From an uncultured Lachnospiraceae bacterium (GTDB taxonomy: Bacteria > Bacillota_A > Clostridia > Lachnospirales > Lachnospiraceae), in NCBI GenBank assembly GCA_902767195.1, contig CACXGS010000359.1, positions 1-5,054 of the forward strand: a DNA stretch of 5,054 nt, read 5' to 3'. Both the position numbers and the translations under genes were made by a program. Positions within the stretch are counted from its first letter, which is position 1; each line of letters opens with the position of its first letter. This document shows, piece after piece, positions 1 to 5,054 of the stretch. A model generated the notes under the pieces. The model was not told the DNA's origin, ran no database searches, and saw only the letters and a list, made by a program, of their open reading frames with translations.

Positions 1-1693
1 ATTCATAGGGGTTCGTTCCTTCACCCTCTTGCCCTTCCTGGCCGTCCTGCCCGTTTCCGTACTGGGGATCCTGGCTGTTGCCTCCGTCCTGGAAATCCTG
101 GCCGTTCTGGGAATCCTGGTTTTCCGACTTATTTTCTGTAGCAAAGTCACTCTTCTTTCCAAGAGTAACCTTGATATCTTTCTCTTTGTACTCACCACTC
201 TGGTCTGCGCGCTTCACAGTTACGGTAACGTCTTTCCCGGCTTTCAGGATGGAGATCTTCTCCTTCAGCCCCTTCATGGTAGAAACATCATTTCCGTTAA
301 ACTTAACGATGATATCACCGTAGGAGACACCTGCCTTCTCTGCCGGAGATCCGCTGACAACCTCTGTTACATAGATGCCCATCGGCATGCCAAGCTGCTG
401 GGAATAGGTCTTATCAATGGTTTTTCCTACAACGCCGAGGAACGCCTGGTCCTTCTCATCCACCTGCTCTGCATTCATGAGGGTCTCAAGAATGGACTTT
501 GCGCTGGAAATCGGGATCGCGTATCCCATACCCTCAACCTGGGTATCGGAAAGCTTGGCGTTGTTGATACCGATCACATTTCCCTGGGTGTCGATCAGAA
601 CGCCGCCACTGTTTCCGGGATTGATCGCTGCATCCGTCTGAAGCAGGGTCATCGTGCCGTCCGTGAAGGATACTTCTCTGTCTAAGGCGCTGATCACGCC
701 GGTAGTTACGGACTGGCCATAGCCAAGGGCGTTGCCGATCGCGATCACAGACTGGCCTACCTTCAGTTCCTCTTTATCGTTAAGAACCGCTACCTTGATC
801 ACATTCAGGGTATCTTTCTTGATGTCACTCAGGTTGACGGAAACTACCGCGAGGTCCGCCTCCGTATCCTGACCGACGATCGTGGCCGGTGCTGTTGTTC
901 CATCAGAAAATGCCACGGTAAGCGATGTGGAATTGGCAACAACATGGGCGTTGGTAGCTACCATCAGTTTGTCTTTTGTCTTTGCGATGATAAAACCGGA
1001 TCCGGCTCCCTCGGACTGGGTAGTCTCTCCAAAATAACCGGTGGTCCGGTACATGCCGTTGATGGAAACAACGGAAGGCATCACTTTATCTACAACTGCG
1101 GAAACATCCGTTGCGGTAACCGCGGAAGAAGCTGCGGTATTGGCGCTTGCTTCCTGGCCGGCTGTGCTGCCGGACTCTGCGCTTCCGCCTGCCTGGGCCT
1201 GGGTCTCGCTCTCTTTGGTAGTCGCCTCGATCTCAGTGGATCTGCCGCCGATCAGGTGGTCTGCCGCGGTATTCACACCGAAAGCAACAGCCCCGGATAC
1301 CAGACCGAATACCGCCGCTCCCGCGACGATTTTCGCTATCGTTTTGCCAAATGAATTCTTTTTCCTTCCTCCGTTGCCGCCTGGTCCTTCATCCCTGTAA
1401 TTTCCGGAATCATAAGAGGGCCTTCCGGAGTAATCGGATGACGTGCCCTGATAGGTATACCGGGCTCTCACAGAAGGTTCCGGGCGGGCTGGCTGTTGCG
1501 GGCTGCCTTCCTGTTCCGGGCTGGCTGCCTGTTCCTGGTTCCCGGTATGATTCTCCGTATCTGCCGGGATCACTTGATCTGTAGTCTCTTCCCGGTTTTC
1601 CGGTTCAGGATCCATATTATCCGGGTCATTATTTTCTAAATCAGTATTCTCCAGATCATTATTCTCATAGTTGTTCCATTCAAATTCACTCAT
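1..1693 (-). CDS. htrA: HtrA/DegP-like membrane-anchored serine protease with one PDZ domain (3' end at or beyond the window edge)
   Basis: Reading the minus strand from the ATG at 1693 gives 564 codons with no stop before the left edge. Residues 1-114 are a polar cytoplasmic region rich in Asn, Glu, Pro and Gln, ending in a basic patch (GGRKKNSFGK). Residues about 118-140 are one membrane segment, so the protease lies outside the cell. A Ser/Thr/Ala/Gln-rich linker (141-195) precedes a trypsin-like S1C domain (about 198-405) with a full catalytic triad: His250 in TNAHVV, Asp280 in EADLAVV and Ser362 in NPGNSGG. A PDZ domain follows (about 417-513; GSPAEKAGV at 448-456, GDIIVKFNG at 459-467). 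The tail from about 515 is Gln/Asp/Asn/Gly-rich. Family knowledge: HtrA proteins degrade or refold damaged exported proteins, with the PDZ domain binding exposed C termini. The start is supported by a strong ribosome binding site. The first base of the codon after residue 564 is T, so a stop could follow at once. Family assignment is very secure; the substrate is unknown. Confidence 0.96.
   Translation of the reverse strand, partial: MSEFEWNNYENNDLENTDLENNDPDNMDPEPENREETTDQVIPADTENHTGNQEQAASPEQEGSPQQPARPEPSVRARYTYQGTSSDYSGRPSYDSGNYRDEGPGGNGGRKKNSFGKTIAKIVAGAAVFGLVSGAVAFGVNTAADHLIGGRSTEIEATTKESETQAQAGGSAESGSTAGQEASANTAASSAVTATDVSAVVDKVMPSVVSINGMYRTTGYFGETTQSEGAGSGFIIAKTKDKLMVATNAHVVANSTSLTVAFSDGTTAPATIVGQDTEADLAVVSVNLSDIKKDTLNVIKVAVLNDKEELKVGQSVIAIGNALGYGQSVTTGVISALDREVSFTDGTMTLLQTDAAINPGNSGGVLIDTQGNVIGINNAKLSDTQVEGMGYAIPISSAKSILETLMNAEQVDEKDQAFLGVVGKTIDKTYSQQLGMPMGIYVTEVVSGSPAEKAGVSYGDIIVKFNGNDVSTMKGLKEKISILKAGKDVTVTVKRADQSGEYKEKDIKVTLGKKSDFATENKSENQDSQNGQDFQDGGNSQDPQYGNGQDGQEGQEGEGTNPYE
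20..126 (-). repeat. Low-complexity Gln/Asp/Gly tail repeats in htrA
   Basis: Residues about 523-558 of the protease are a degenerate repeat of short units such as NGQD, FQDGG, SQDPQ and GQEGQEG. In the DNA this appears as recurring CCTGG/TCCTGG and CGTTCTGG-like words on the plus strand. The tail follows the PDZ domain and should be disordered and extracellular. Repeats of this kind can change length by slippage. No function can be assigned from the sequence. Confidence 0.6.
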
Positions 1694-1700
1694 GTCTGGG

Positions 1701-1708
1701 TCTCCTTT
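1701..1708 (-). promoter_or_regulatory. Ribosome binding site of htrA
   Basis: The minus strand reads AAAGGAGA, then 7 nt (CCCAGAC), then the ATG at 1693. This is a near-ideal Shine-Dalgarno sequence and spacing, and it fixes the start. I could not find a convincing sigma-A promoter further upstream on this strand. Confidence 0.85.
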
Positions 1709-1724
1709 CCATAGGTATATTCTG

Positions 1725-1761
1725 ATACATTTTCTTTATGATCTGCTATAAGAAAATGTAT
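1725..1761. promoter_or_regulatory. Perfect 12-bp inverted repeat upstream of htrA (possible operator or 5' UTR hairpin)
   Basis: ATACATTTTCTT at 1725-1736 is exactly complementary to AAGAAAATGTAT at 1750-1761, with a 13-nt spacer. The repeat starts 16 nt upstream of the htrA ribosome binding site. It lacks a GC-rich stem and a following T-run, so it does not look like a terminator. A dimeric repressor site or a 5' UTR stem-loop affecting htrA translation are both possible. I do not recognise a known regulator consensus in it. Confidence 0.55.
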
Positions 1762-1868
1762 TTATGTTTTATTTTTTCATCTCCCAAATCTTATCAACTA
1801 TCTGTGTAAAAAATGTGTTTAAATCTTGTTTTAAAAATGAAACATCTTACGAAAATCTAAATTTTTTA

Positions 1869-1888
1869 CGTTCTTTCACGAAAGAACG
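1869..1888. promoter_or_regulatory. Perfect 9-bp palindrome with 2-nt centre (operator or compact hairpin)
   Basis: CGTTCTTTC at 1869-1877 and GAAAGAACG at 1880-1888 are exact reverse complements around AC. As RNA this would be an 8-bp stem with a CACG tetraloop. An outer AAATTT pair (1859-1864 with 1892-1897) could extend it through an internal loop. It lies between divergent genes and has no immediate T-run on either strand, so a terminator is unlikely. A symmetrical protein-binding site is the simpler reading. It is not the usual CIRCE, CtsR or Firmicute LexA pattern. Confidence 0.5.
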
Positions 1889-1930
1889 CTTAAATTTTCG
1901 GTTTTTCCATCAAAAAAACAGAAATATTTC

Positions 1931-1959
1931 TTGTAGAATAGCTCAGAATATTGTATCAT
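1931..1959 (+). promoter_or_regulatory. Probable sigma-A-type promoter for the sugar transferase-LCP unit
   Basis: A -35-like TTGTAG (1931-1936) is followed by a 17-nt spacer and a -10-like TATCAT (1954-1959). The -10 matches the consensus at 5 of 6 positions and the -35 at 3 of 6, chiefly the TTG. Transcription would begin near 1966, leaving a leader of about 40 nt before the ATG at 2008. A 10-bp palindrome, GAAATATTTC (1921-1930), abuts the -35 box. This is a sequence match only. Confidence 0.5.
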
Positions 1960-1995
1960 AGATTAGAAAAAAATCCCATATGATTGAGATTTTTC

Positions 1996-2001
1996 AGGAG
2001 G
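1996..2001 (+). promoter_or_regulatory. Ribosome binding site fixing the start of the sugar transferase
   Basis: AGGAGG lies 6 nt upstream of the ATG at 2008. An in-frame TTG at 1984 would add eight residues (MRFFRRNP) but lies upstream of this site, so the ATG is the better start. Confidence 0.9.
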
Positions 2002-2007
2002 AATCCC

Positions 2008-3423
2008 ATGATAAAAGAAAATCAAAAGTACTTCAACCGATTTCATATATTGCTTGACGCGATCGTGATCTACGCATCATTTTGTCTAAGCTATTATATT
2101 CGGTTCAAGTGTCCTTTTTTGAAAGGGGTTTTCCCTCAATCCGGTTACTACAGGAAACTCTGGCAGTATCAGACCCTGCTGGCCGCGATCGTGCCCATTT
2201 ATCTGATGCTCTACGCCAGCTTCAACCTGTATAAGCCAAAAAGATTTCGGGATCGTTACGCGGAGATCGCCAACATTTTTAAAGCGAATACCGTCGGGAT
2301 CATCTGTGTACTGATGATCATTTTCTTCTTCCGGATCGAACATGTACCAAGAAGTCTGCTGCTTCTGTTCTATGTACTGTCCACCGCTCTTTCCCTGATC
2401 GAGAGAACGATCATCCGGAATATCCTGGAAAAGGCCCGCCAACGAGGGAATAACCTGAAACATATCATCATCATCGGCTTCAGCACTGCCGCGGAGGCAT
2501 ATATTGACCGTGTGAAAGCGAACCCTCAGTGGGGCTACAAGATCCACGGCATATTTGATGATAATATGGGGCCGGACTTTAATTATAAGAACATATACTG
2601 TATCGGCAAGCTGGATGACCTGGAAAAGTTCCTGGCCAACACCAACATGGACGAAGTTGCGATCACCCTGAGCCTGAAGGAATACTACAAACTGGGGGAC
2701 ATCGTCTCTATCTGTGAGAAATCAGGAGTTCACACCAAGTTTGTTCCGGACTACTACAAATTTATCACGACCAATCCGGTTACCGAGGATCTGAACGGAC
2801 TCCCCGTTGTCAACATCAGGAACGTCCCTCTGACCAACACGACCAACCGGGTGATCAAGAGGCTCATGGATATTATCGGATCCATTCTCTGCATTATCAT
2901 CTTCTCTCCGATCATGGCGGTTGTCGCGATACTGGTCAAGAGAAGTTCCCCGGGTCCCATCCTGTTCGTTCAGGAAAGGATCGGGCTGCACAACAAACCT
3001 TTTAAGATGTACAAGTTCCGGTCCATGGGAGTGCAGTCCGCCAGCAAAGAGAAAGAAGGCTGGACGACGCAGGGCGATTCCCGTGTCACACCGGTGGGCA
3101 AAGTCATCCGGTCTACCAGTCTTGATGAGCTGCCCCAGCTTTTCAATGTTCTGAAAGGAGATATGAGTCTCATCGGCCCGAGGCCGGAGCGTCCCCAGTT
3201 CGTTGAAAAGTTCCGTGAAGAGATCCCGAGATACATGATCAAACACCAGGTTCGCCCGGGTATGACCGGATGGGCCCAGGTAAACGGATACCGTGGTGAC
3301 ACTTCCATCGAAGGCAGGATCGATCACGACTTGTTCTATATTGAAAACTGGACCCTTGGCTTTGACATCAAGATTTTGTTTATGACTGTCTACAAGGGAT
3401 TCATCAATGAAAATGCATATTAG
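2008..3423 (+). CDS. Polyprenyl-phosphate hexose-1-phosphate transferase (WcaJ/CpsE-like, exopolysaccharide-initiating)
   Basis: The 471-residue product is a large-type initiating phosphoglycosyl transferase. It would move a hexose-1-phosphate from a nucleotide sugar to undecaprenyl phosphate at the inner membrane face, the first step of exopolysaccharide or capsule assembly. Residues about 13-31, 54-73, 95-109 and 116-133 form four N-terminal membrane helices. Residues about 150-265 form a Rossmann-like CoA-binding-type domain ([11 protein letters not shown] at 153-163). The catalytic sugar-transferase domain starts with NRVIKRLMD (280-288) and a hydrophobic, probably re-entrant helix broken by FSP (299-301). 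It continues with KFRSM (336-340), [15 protein letters not shown] (373-387), with the family Asp-Glu dyad at 373-374, GPRPE (390-394) and [15 protein letters not shown] (416-430). Length and domain order are normal and nothing is missing. The LCP gene follows on the same strand after 68 nt. The sugar (glucose, galactose or other) cannot be read from the sequence, so no symbol is given. Confidence 0.95.
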   Translation: MIKENQKYFNRFHILLDAIVIYASFCLSYYIRFKCPFLKGVFPQSGYYRKLWQYQTLLAAIVPIYLMLYASFNLYKPKRFRDRYAEIANIFKANTVGIICVLMIIFFFRIEHVPRSLLLLFYVLSTALSLIERTIIRNILEKARQRGNNLKHIIIIGFSTAAEAYIDRVKANPQWGYKIHGIFDDNMGPDFNYKNIYCIGKLDDLEKFLANTNMDEVAITLSLKEYYKLGDIVSICEKSGVHTKFVPDYYKFITTNPVTEDLNGLPVVNIRNVPLTNTTNRVIKRLMDIIGSILCIIIFSPIMAVVAILVKRSSPGPILFVQERIGLHNKPFKMYKFRSMGVQSASKEKEGWTTQGDSRVTPVGKVIRSTSLDELPQLFNVLKGDMSLIGPRPERPQFVEKFREEIPRYMIKHQVRPGMTGWAQVNGYRGDTSIEGRIDHDLFYIENWTLGFDIKILFMTVYKGFINENAY

Positions 3424-3431
3424 TGAAATAC

Positions 3432-3479
3432 TTGTCTCCTGAAAAACGTTCCCTTTGCTTTTCAGGAGGCAATCTTTTT
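3432..3479 (+). terminator. Stem-loop with T-run between sugar transferase and LCP genes (attenuator or internal terminator)
   Basis: TTGTCTCCTGAAAA (3432-3445) pairs with TTTTCAGGAGGCAA (3459-3472) as a 14-bp stem with one G-U pair and a 13-nt loop. TCTTTTT follows immediately, which is the form of an intrinsic terminator. It starts 9 nt after the transferase stop, and the LCP ribosome binding site begins at the end of the T-run. The 3' arm contains AGGAGG, a decoy Shine-Dalgarno sequence that would be buried in the stem. It could end most transcripts and lower LCP expression, or stabilise the transferase mRNA. The structure is plain; its function is inferred. Confidence 0.65.
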
Positions 3480-3484
3480 GGAGG
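3480..3484 (+). promoter_or_regulatory. Ribosome binding site fixing the start of the LCP gene
   Basis: GGAGG lies 7 nt upstream of the ATG at 3492. An in-frame GTG at 3423, overlapping the previous stop codon, would add 23 residues encoded by the hairpin region and has no ribosome binding site placed for it, so it is rejected. A second AGGAGG at 3464-3469 lies in the hairpin stem and has no suitable in-frame start at the right distance. Confidence 0.85.
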
Positions 3485-3491
3485 TCAGACA

Positions 3492-4802
3492 ATGAGTTTT
3501 TTAGATAAGAATAAGAATGCCAAAGACTTTCTGGATCAGCTGGATCCCGATGGCACAGACGAGGTCCAGCCCAAAAAACCTCGGAAAAAGAGTACGGTAA
3601 GCTACCGTCATTCCAGCCACGATTCCGGCCGTAAGACCAGGACATCTGCCAAAACAACCGGTAAAACACGGCAGGCAGTCAAAACCCAAGCCGGTAATGC
3701 CGGTAACGGGCCGGAAGAACAGGCTGCGCCGGAAGCAAAGACCAAACCCTACAAGGAGCCGGCGAAGAAGCAGCCGGAAAAACCAAAGAAAAAGCAGGGC
3801 TGCCTGACTCCGGTCATTATCCTTCTTGTCATCATCGCCCTTTTCTACGTCGTGGTCAGAGCCAGTCTGGCCGGCGCCTTCAGCAGGATGGAAAGAACGC
3901 CCCTGACCAAAGAGAATCTGGAAGTGAACACAACGGACAAAAACATGAAGGGCTACCAGAATATCGTGCTTTTCGGTGTGGATAATCAGGACAATGTGAT
4001 CAGCGATATCGGATCAAGAACAGACTCCATCATAATCGCCAGCATCAAAAAATCAAACAAAAAAGTAAAGCTGATGTCCATCTACCGTGATACCTATGTC
4101 AGCATTGACGGCAACTATGACAAGATCAATGCCGCTTATTCCTACGGCGGCCCGGAGATGGCGATCCGGACGATCAACCGCAACCTGGACCTGAACATCA
4201 CCGACTTCGCCACCGTCAACTTCAAGGCTCTCGCAGATGCGGTGGATATCCTTGGAGGGATCAAACTGACCATCAAGGATGAGACAGAGCTCAAGAATCT
4301 GAATGATTATATCGGAAACATGAACAAGATCAACGGCGGCGACTCTGAAAAGTTCGACGAGCCGGGAACCTACACCTTCGACGGCAACCAGGCCGTTGCC
4401 TACTCCAGGATCCGCTATATGGCCGGTGGTGACCACGAAAGAGCAAACCATCAGCGACTGGTGATCCAGGGTATCATGAACAAAGCCAAAACCAGGCCCT
4501 GGAAGATCCCGGAACTGACCAGCGTCGTTCTCCCTCAGTGTAAGACCAGTCTCTCAAGCAACGAGATGGCAAGCCTCACCATGTCCATGATCCGCATGGA
4601 TCTGGGTGACTCGGAAGCCTACCCCTTCCACTCCGTGGATGAGCGCTACAATGGCATCTACTACGGTTTCCCGATCACCGTGGAGTCTAATGTGAAACAG
4701 GCCCATGAGCTTTTGTTTGGAACAGAGGATTACAGCCCTTGCGAAGAACTGACCAGGATCAGTGAAAAAGTCAAGGTTGTGACTGATGCTTTGGGGTATT
4801 AA
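3492..4802 (+). CDS. LytR-CpsA-Psr (LCP) family cell-wall glycopolymer transferase
   Basis: The 436-residue product has the standard LCP plan. Residues 1-103 are a hydrophilic cytoplasmic tail, strongly basic and Lys/Pro/Ala-rich from about 27 to 102. Residues about 105-122 are one membrane helix, and the rest is extracellular. The LCP domain (about 155-335) shows NIVLFGVD (157-164), SRTDSIIIAS (175-184), MSIYRDTYVSI (195-205), KINAAYSYGGP (211-221), VDILGGIKLTI (251-261) and YSRIRY...GGDHERANHQR (304-322). Arg176, Asp178, Arg199, Asp200, Arg308, Asp314, Arg317 and Gln321 sit where the family keeps its lipid-phosphate- and metal-binding residues. The usual SIPRDT motif reads SIYRDT here. About 100 residues follow the domain. 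LCP enzymes move polymers from undecaprenyl pyrophosphate to peptidoglycan. Position behind an initiating transferase suggests anchoring of the same polysaccharide, though teichoic-acid-type or regulatory roles cannot be excluded. Confidence 0.94.
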   Translation: MSFLDKNKNAKDFLDQLDPDGTDEVQPKKPRKKSTVSYRHSSHDSGRKTRTSAKTTGKTRQAVKTQAGNAGNGPEEQAAPEAKTKPYKEPAKKQPEKPKKKQGCLTPVIILLVIIALFYVVVRASLAGAFSRMERTPLTKENLEVNTTDKNMKGYQNIVLFGVDNQDNVISDIGSRTDSIIIASIKKSNKKVKLMSIYRDTYVSIDGNYDKINAAYSYGGPEMAIRTINRNLDLNITDFATVNFKALADAVDILGGIKLTIKDETELKNLNDYIGNMNKINGGDSEKFDEPGTYTFDGNQAVAYSRIRYMAGGDHERANHQRLVIQGIMNKAKTRPWKIPELTSVVLPQCKTSLSSNEMASLTMSMIRMDLGDSEAYPFHSVDERYNGIYYGFPITVESNVKQAHELLFGTEDYSPCEELTRISEKVKVVTDALGY

Positions 4803-4815
4803 ATAGTTTGAATAT

Positions 4816-5054
4816 TAATAGTTTAACAAATATAATCGCCTGGGTACCATGAGTCAGTCAAGAACAGGCTTCGTAAATGGACTGCTTAAGCACTCTTAAA
4901 ATCCGTTTCTGTTCAGCTCCTCTCCTAGACGCACTTCGTTTGGACGACGTCGAGGAGCTTGAAACGGATTTTATTCGTTGTAAGCAGTTGCCATTTACTC
5001 AGAACAGTTCTTTCCTGATCTCATGGTACCCAGGCGATTATTTTAAAACTATTA
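4816..5054. repeat. Long imperfect palindrome, about 239 nt (MITE-like element or long hairpin RNA)
   Basis: The two halves are reverse complements in ordered blocks: 4816-4824 with 5046-5054 (9 bp), 4832-4853 with 5020-5041 (22 bp, perfect), 4854-4857 with 5015-5018, 4860-4865 with 5007-5012, 4874-4880 with 4991-4997, 4881-4888 with 4981-4988, 4897-4909 with 4961-4973 (13 bp) and 4915-4922 with 4952-4959 (8 bp). That is about 77 paired positions around an apical region at 4923-4951. No gene fits inside. The outer arm reaches the last base of the window, so its true end is unseen. A small non-autonomous mobile element with long terminal inverted repeats, a structured RNA, or an oversized terminator of the LCP gene are the main readings. 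I do not recognise a named family. Confidence 0.75.
4897..4978. terminator. Possible bidirectional terminator core inside the palindrome
   Basis: TAAAATCCGTTTC pairs with GAAACGGATTTTA around an inner 8-bp stem (AGCTCCTC with GAGGAGCT). Each outer edge has an A-rich 5' side and a T-rich 3' side, so the core could stop transcription from either direction, including read-through from the LCP gene ending at 4802. The loop is large and the T-run is short and partly inside the stem, so this is only a possibility. Confidence 0.3.

Larger units (their letters stand above)
1711..1983. other. AT-rich divergent intergenic region between htrA and the sugar transferase gene
   Basis: No credible gene lies in this stretch. 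A 65-codon plus-strand reading frame at 1764-1961 has no ribosome binding site and an AT-driven Phe/Asn/Ser/Lys composition. The region contains the 12-bp inverted repeat near htrA, a second stem at 1869-1888, a short palindrome at 1921-1930 and a probable plus-strand promoter at 1931-1959. The A/T runs and clustered dyads fit a regulatory region serving both divergent genes. Confidence 0.8.

Noticed and set aside
29..685. 218-codon plus-strand open frame starting at TTG
   Set aside because: It is exactly codon-register antisense to the htrA gene, whose protease and PDZ motifs are unmistakable. It has no ribosome binding site or recognisable domain.
944..1354. 136-codon plus-strand open frame with Cys/Gly-rich product
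   Set aside because: It is antisense to the htrA linker and protease start. Its composition mirrors the Ala/Ser/Thr-rich linker on the other strand.
1859..1900. Intrinsic terminator at the 1869-1888 stem
   Set aside because: It lies upstream of two divergent genes and neither strand has a T-run directly after the stem, so an operator or leader structure is more likely.
1764..1961. 65-codon plus-strand open frame in the intergenic region
   Set aside because: It has no Shine-Dalgarno sequence and an AT-driven composition, and it overlaps two inverted repeats and the putative promoter.
1984..2007. TTG start extending the sugar transferase by eight residues
   Set aside because: It lies upstream of the AGGAGG that serves the ATG at 2008 and has no ribosome binding site of its own.
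3423..3491. GTG start overlapping the transferase stop, adding 23 residues to the LCP protein
   Set aside because: The extension is encoded by the stem-loop and T-run. A well-placed GGAGG supports the ATG at 3492.
2722..3669. 315-codon minus-strand open frame opposite the sugar transferase and the LCP start
   Set aside because: It is a shadow of two well-supported plus-strand genes, crosses their boundary and the hairpin, and shows no domain.
4053..4451. 132-codon minus-strand open frame inside the LCP gene
   Set aside because: It is antisense to the conserved LCP domain, with no ribosome binding site or recognisable motif.
4849..4899. 16-codon open frame (MSQSRTGF...) in the left arm of the palindrome
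   Set aside because: It is very short, has no ribosome binding site, and its start region lies in the perfect inverted-repeat block, so DNA or RNA symmetry explains it better.
4816..5054. CRISPR array or retron-type non-coding RNA
   Set aside because: There is no direct repeat-spacer pattern, and no reverse transcriptase or Cas gene is visible. The symmetry is inverted rather than tandem. A retron could only be reconsidered if a reverse transcriptase gene follows beyond the edge.

Overview
The window reads as chromosomal DNA of a Gram-positive Firmicute, most likely a Clostridia/Lachnospiraceae-type gut anaerobe. This placement is inferred from strong AGGAGG-type ribosome binding sites, moderate-GC genes separated by AT-rich gaps, a membrane-anchored HtrA-type protease with a single PDZ domain, and a LytR-CpsA-Psr (LCP) protein beside an exopolysaccharide-initiating sugar transferase. 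It is an inference, not a species call.

Layout. (1) Positions 1-1693, minus strand: a nearly complete HtrA/DegP-like serine protease of at least 564 residues, running off the left edge. (2) Positions 1694-1983: an AT-rich divergent intergenic region holding the htrA ribosome binding site, two clear inverted repeats and a plausible plus-strand promoter. (3) Positions 2008-3423, plus strand: a WcaJ-type polyprenyl-phosphate hexose-1-phosphate transferase of 471 residues. (4) Positions 3424-3491: a short gap almost filled by a 14-bp stem-loop followed by a T-run. (5) Positions 3492-4802, plus strand: an LCP-family cell-wall ligase of 436 residues. (6) Positions 4803-5054: no gene, but a 239-nt imperfect palindrome occupying nearly the whole stretch up to the window edge.

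How the parts fit. The sugar transferase would start a lipid-linked polysaccharide on undecaprenyl phosphate at the inner face of the membrane. LCP proteins transfer finished polymers from that lipid to peptidoglycan at the outer face. The pair therefore looks like the first and last steps of a capsule, exopolysaccharide or wall-glycan pathway, probably the promoter-proximal end of a larger cluster. HtrA is transcribed away from them and would handle misfolded exported proteins; its adjacency may be incidental or may reflect shared envelope-stress control.

The protein genes are recognisable families. The least explained parts are structural: the long palindrome at 4816-5054, the terminator-like hairpin inside the two-gene unit, and the two inverted repeats in the divergent intergenic region.
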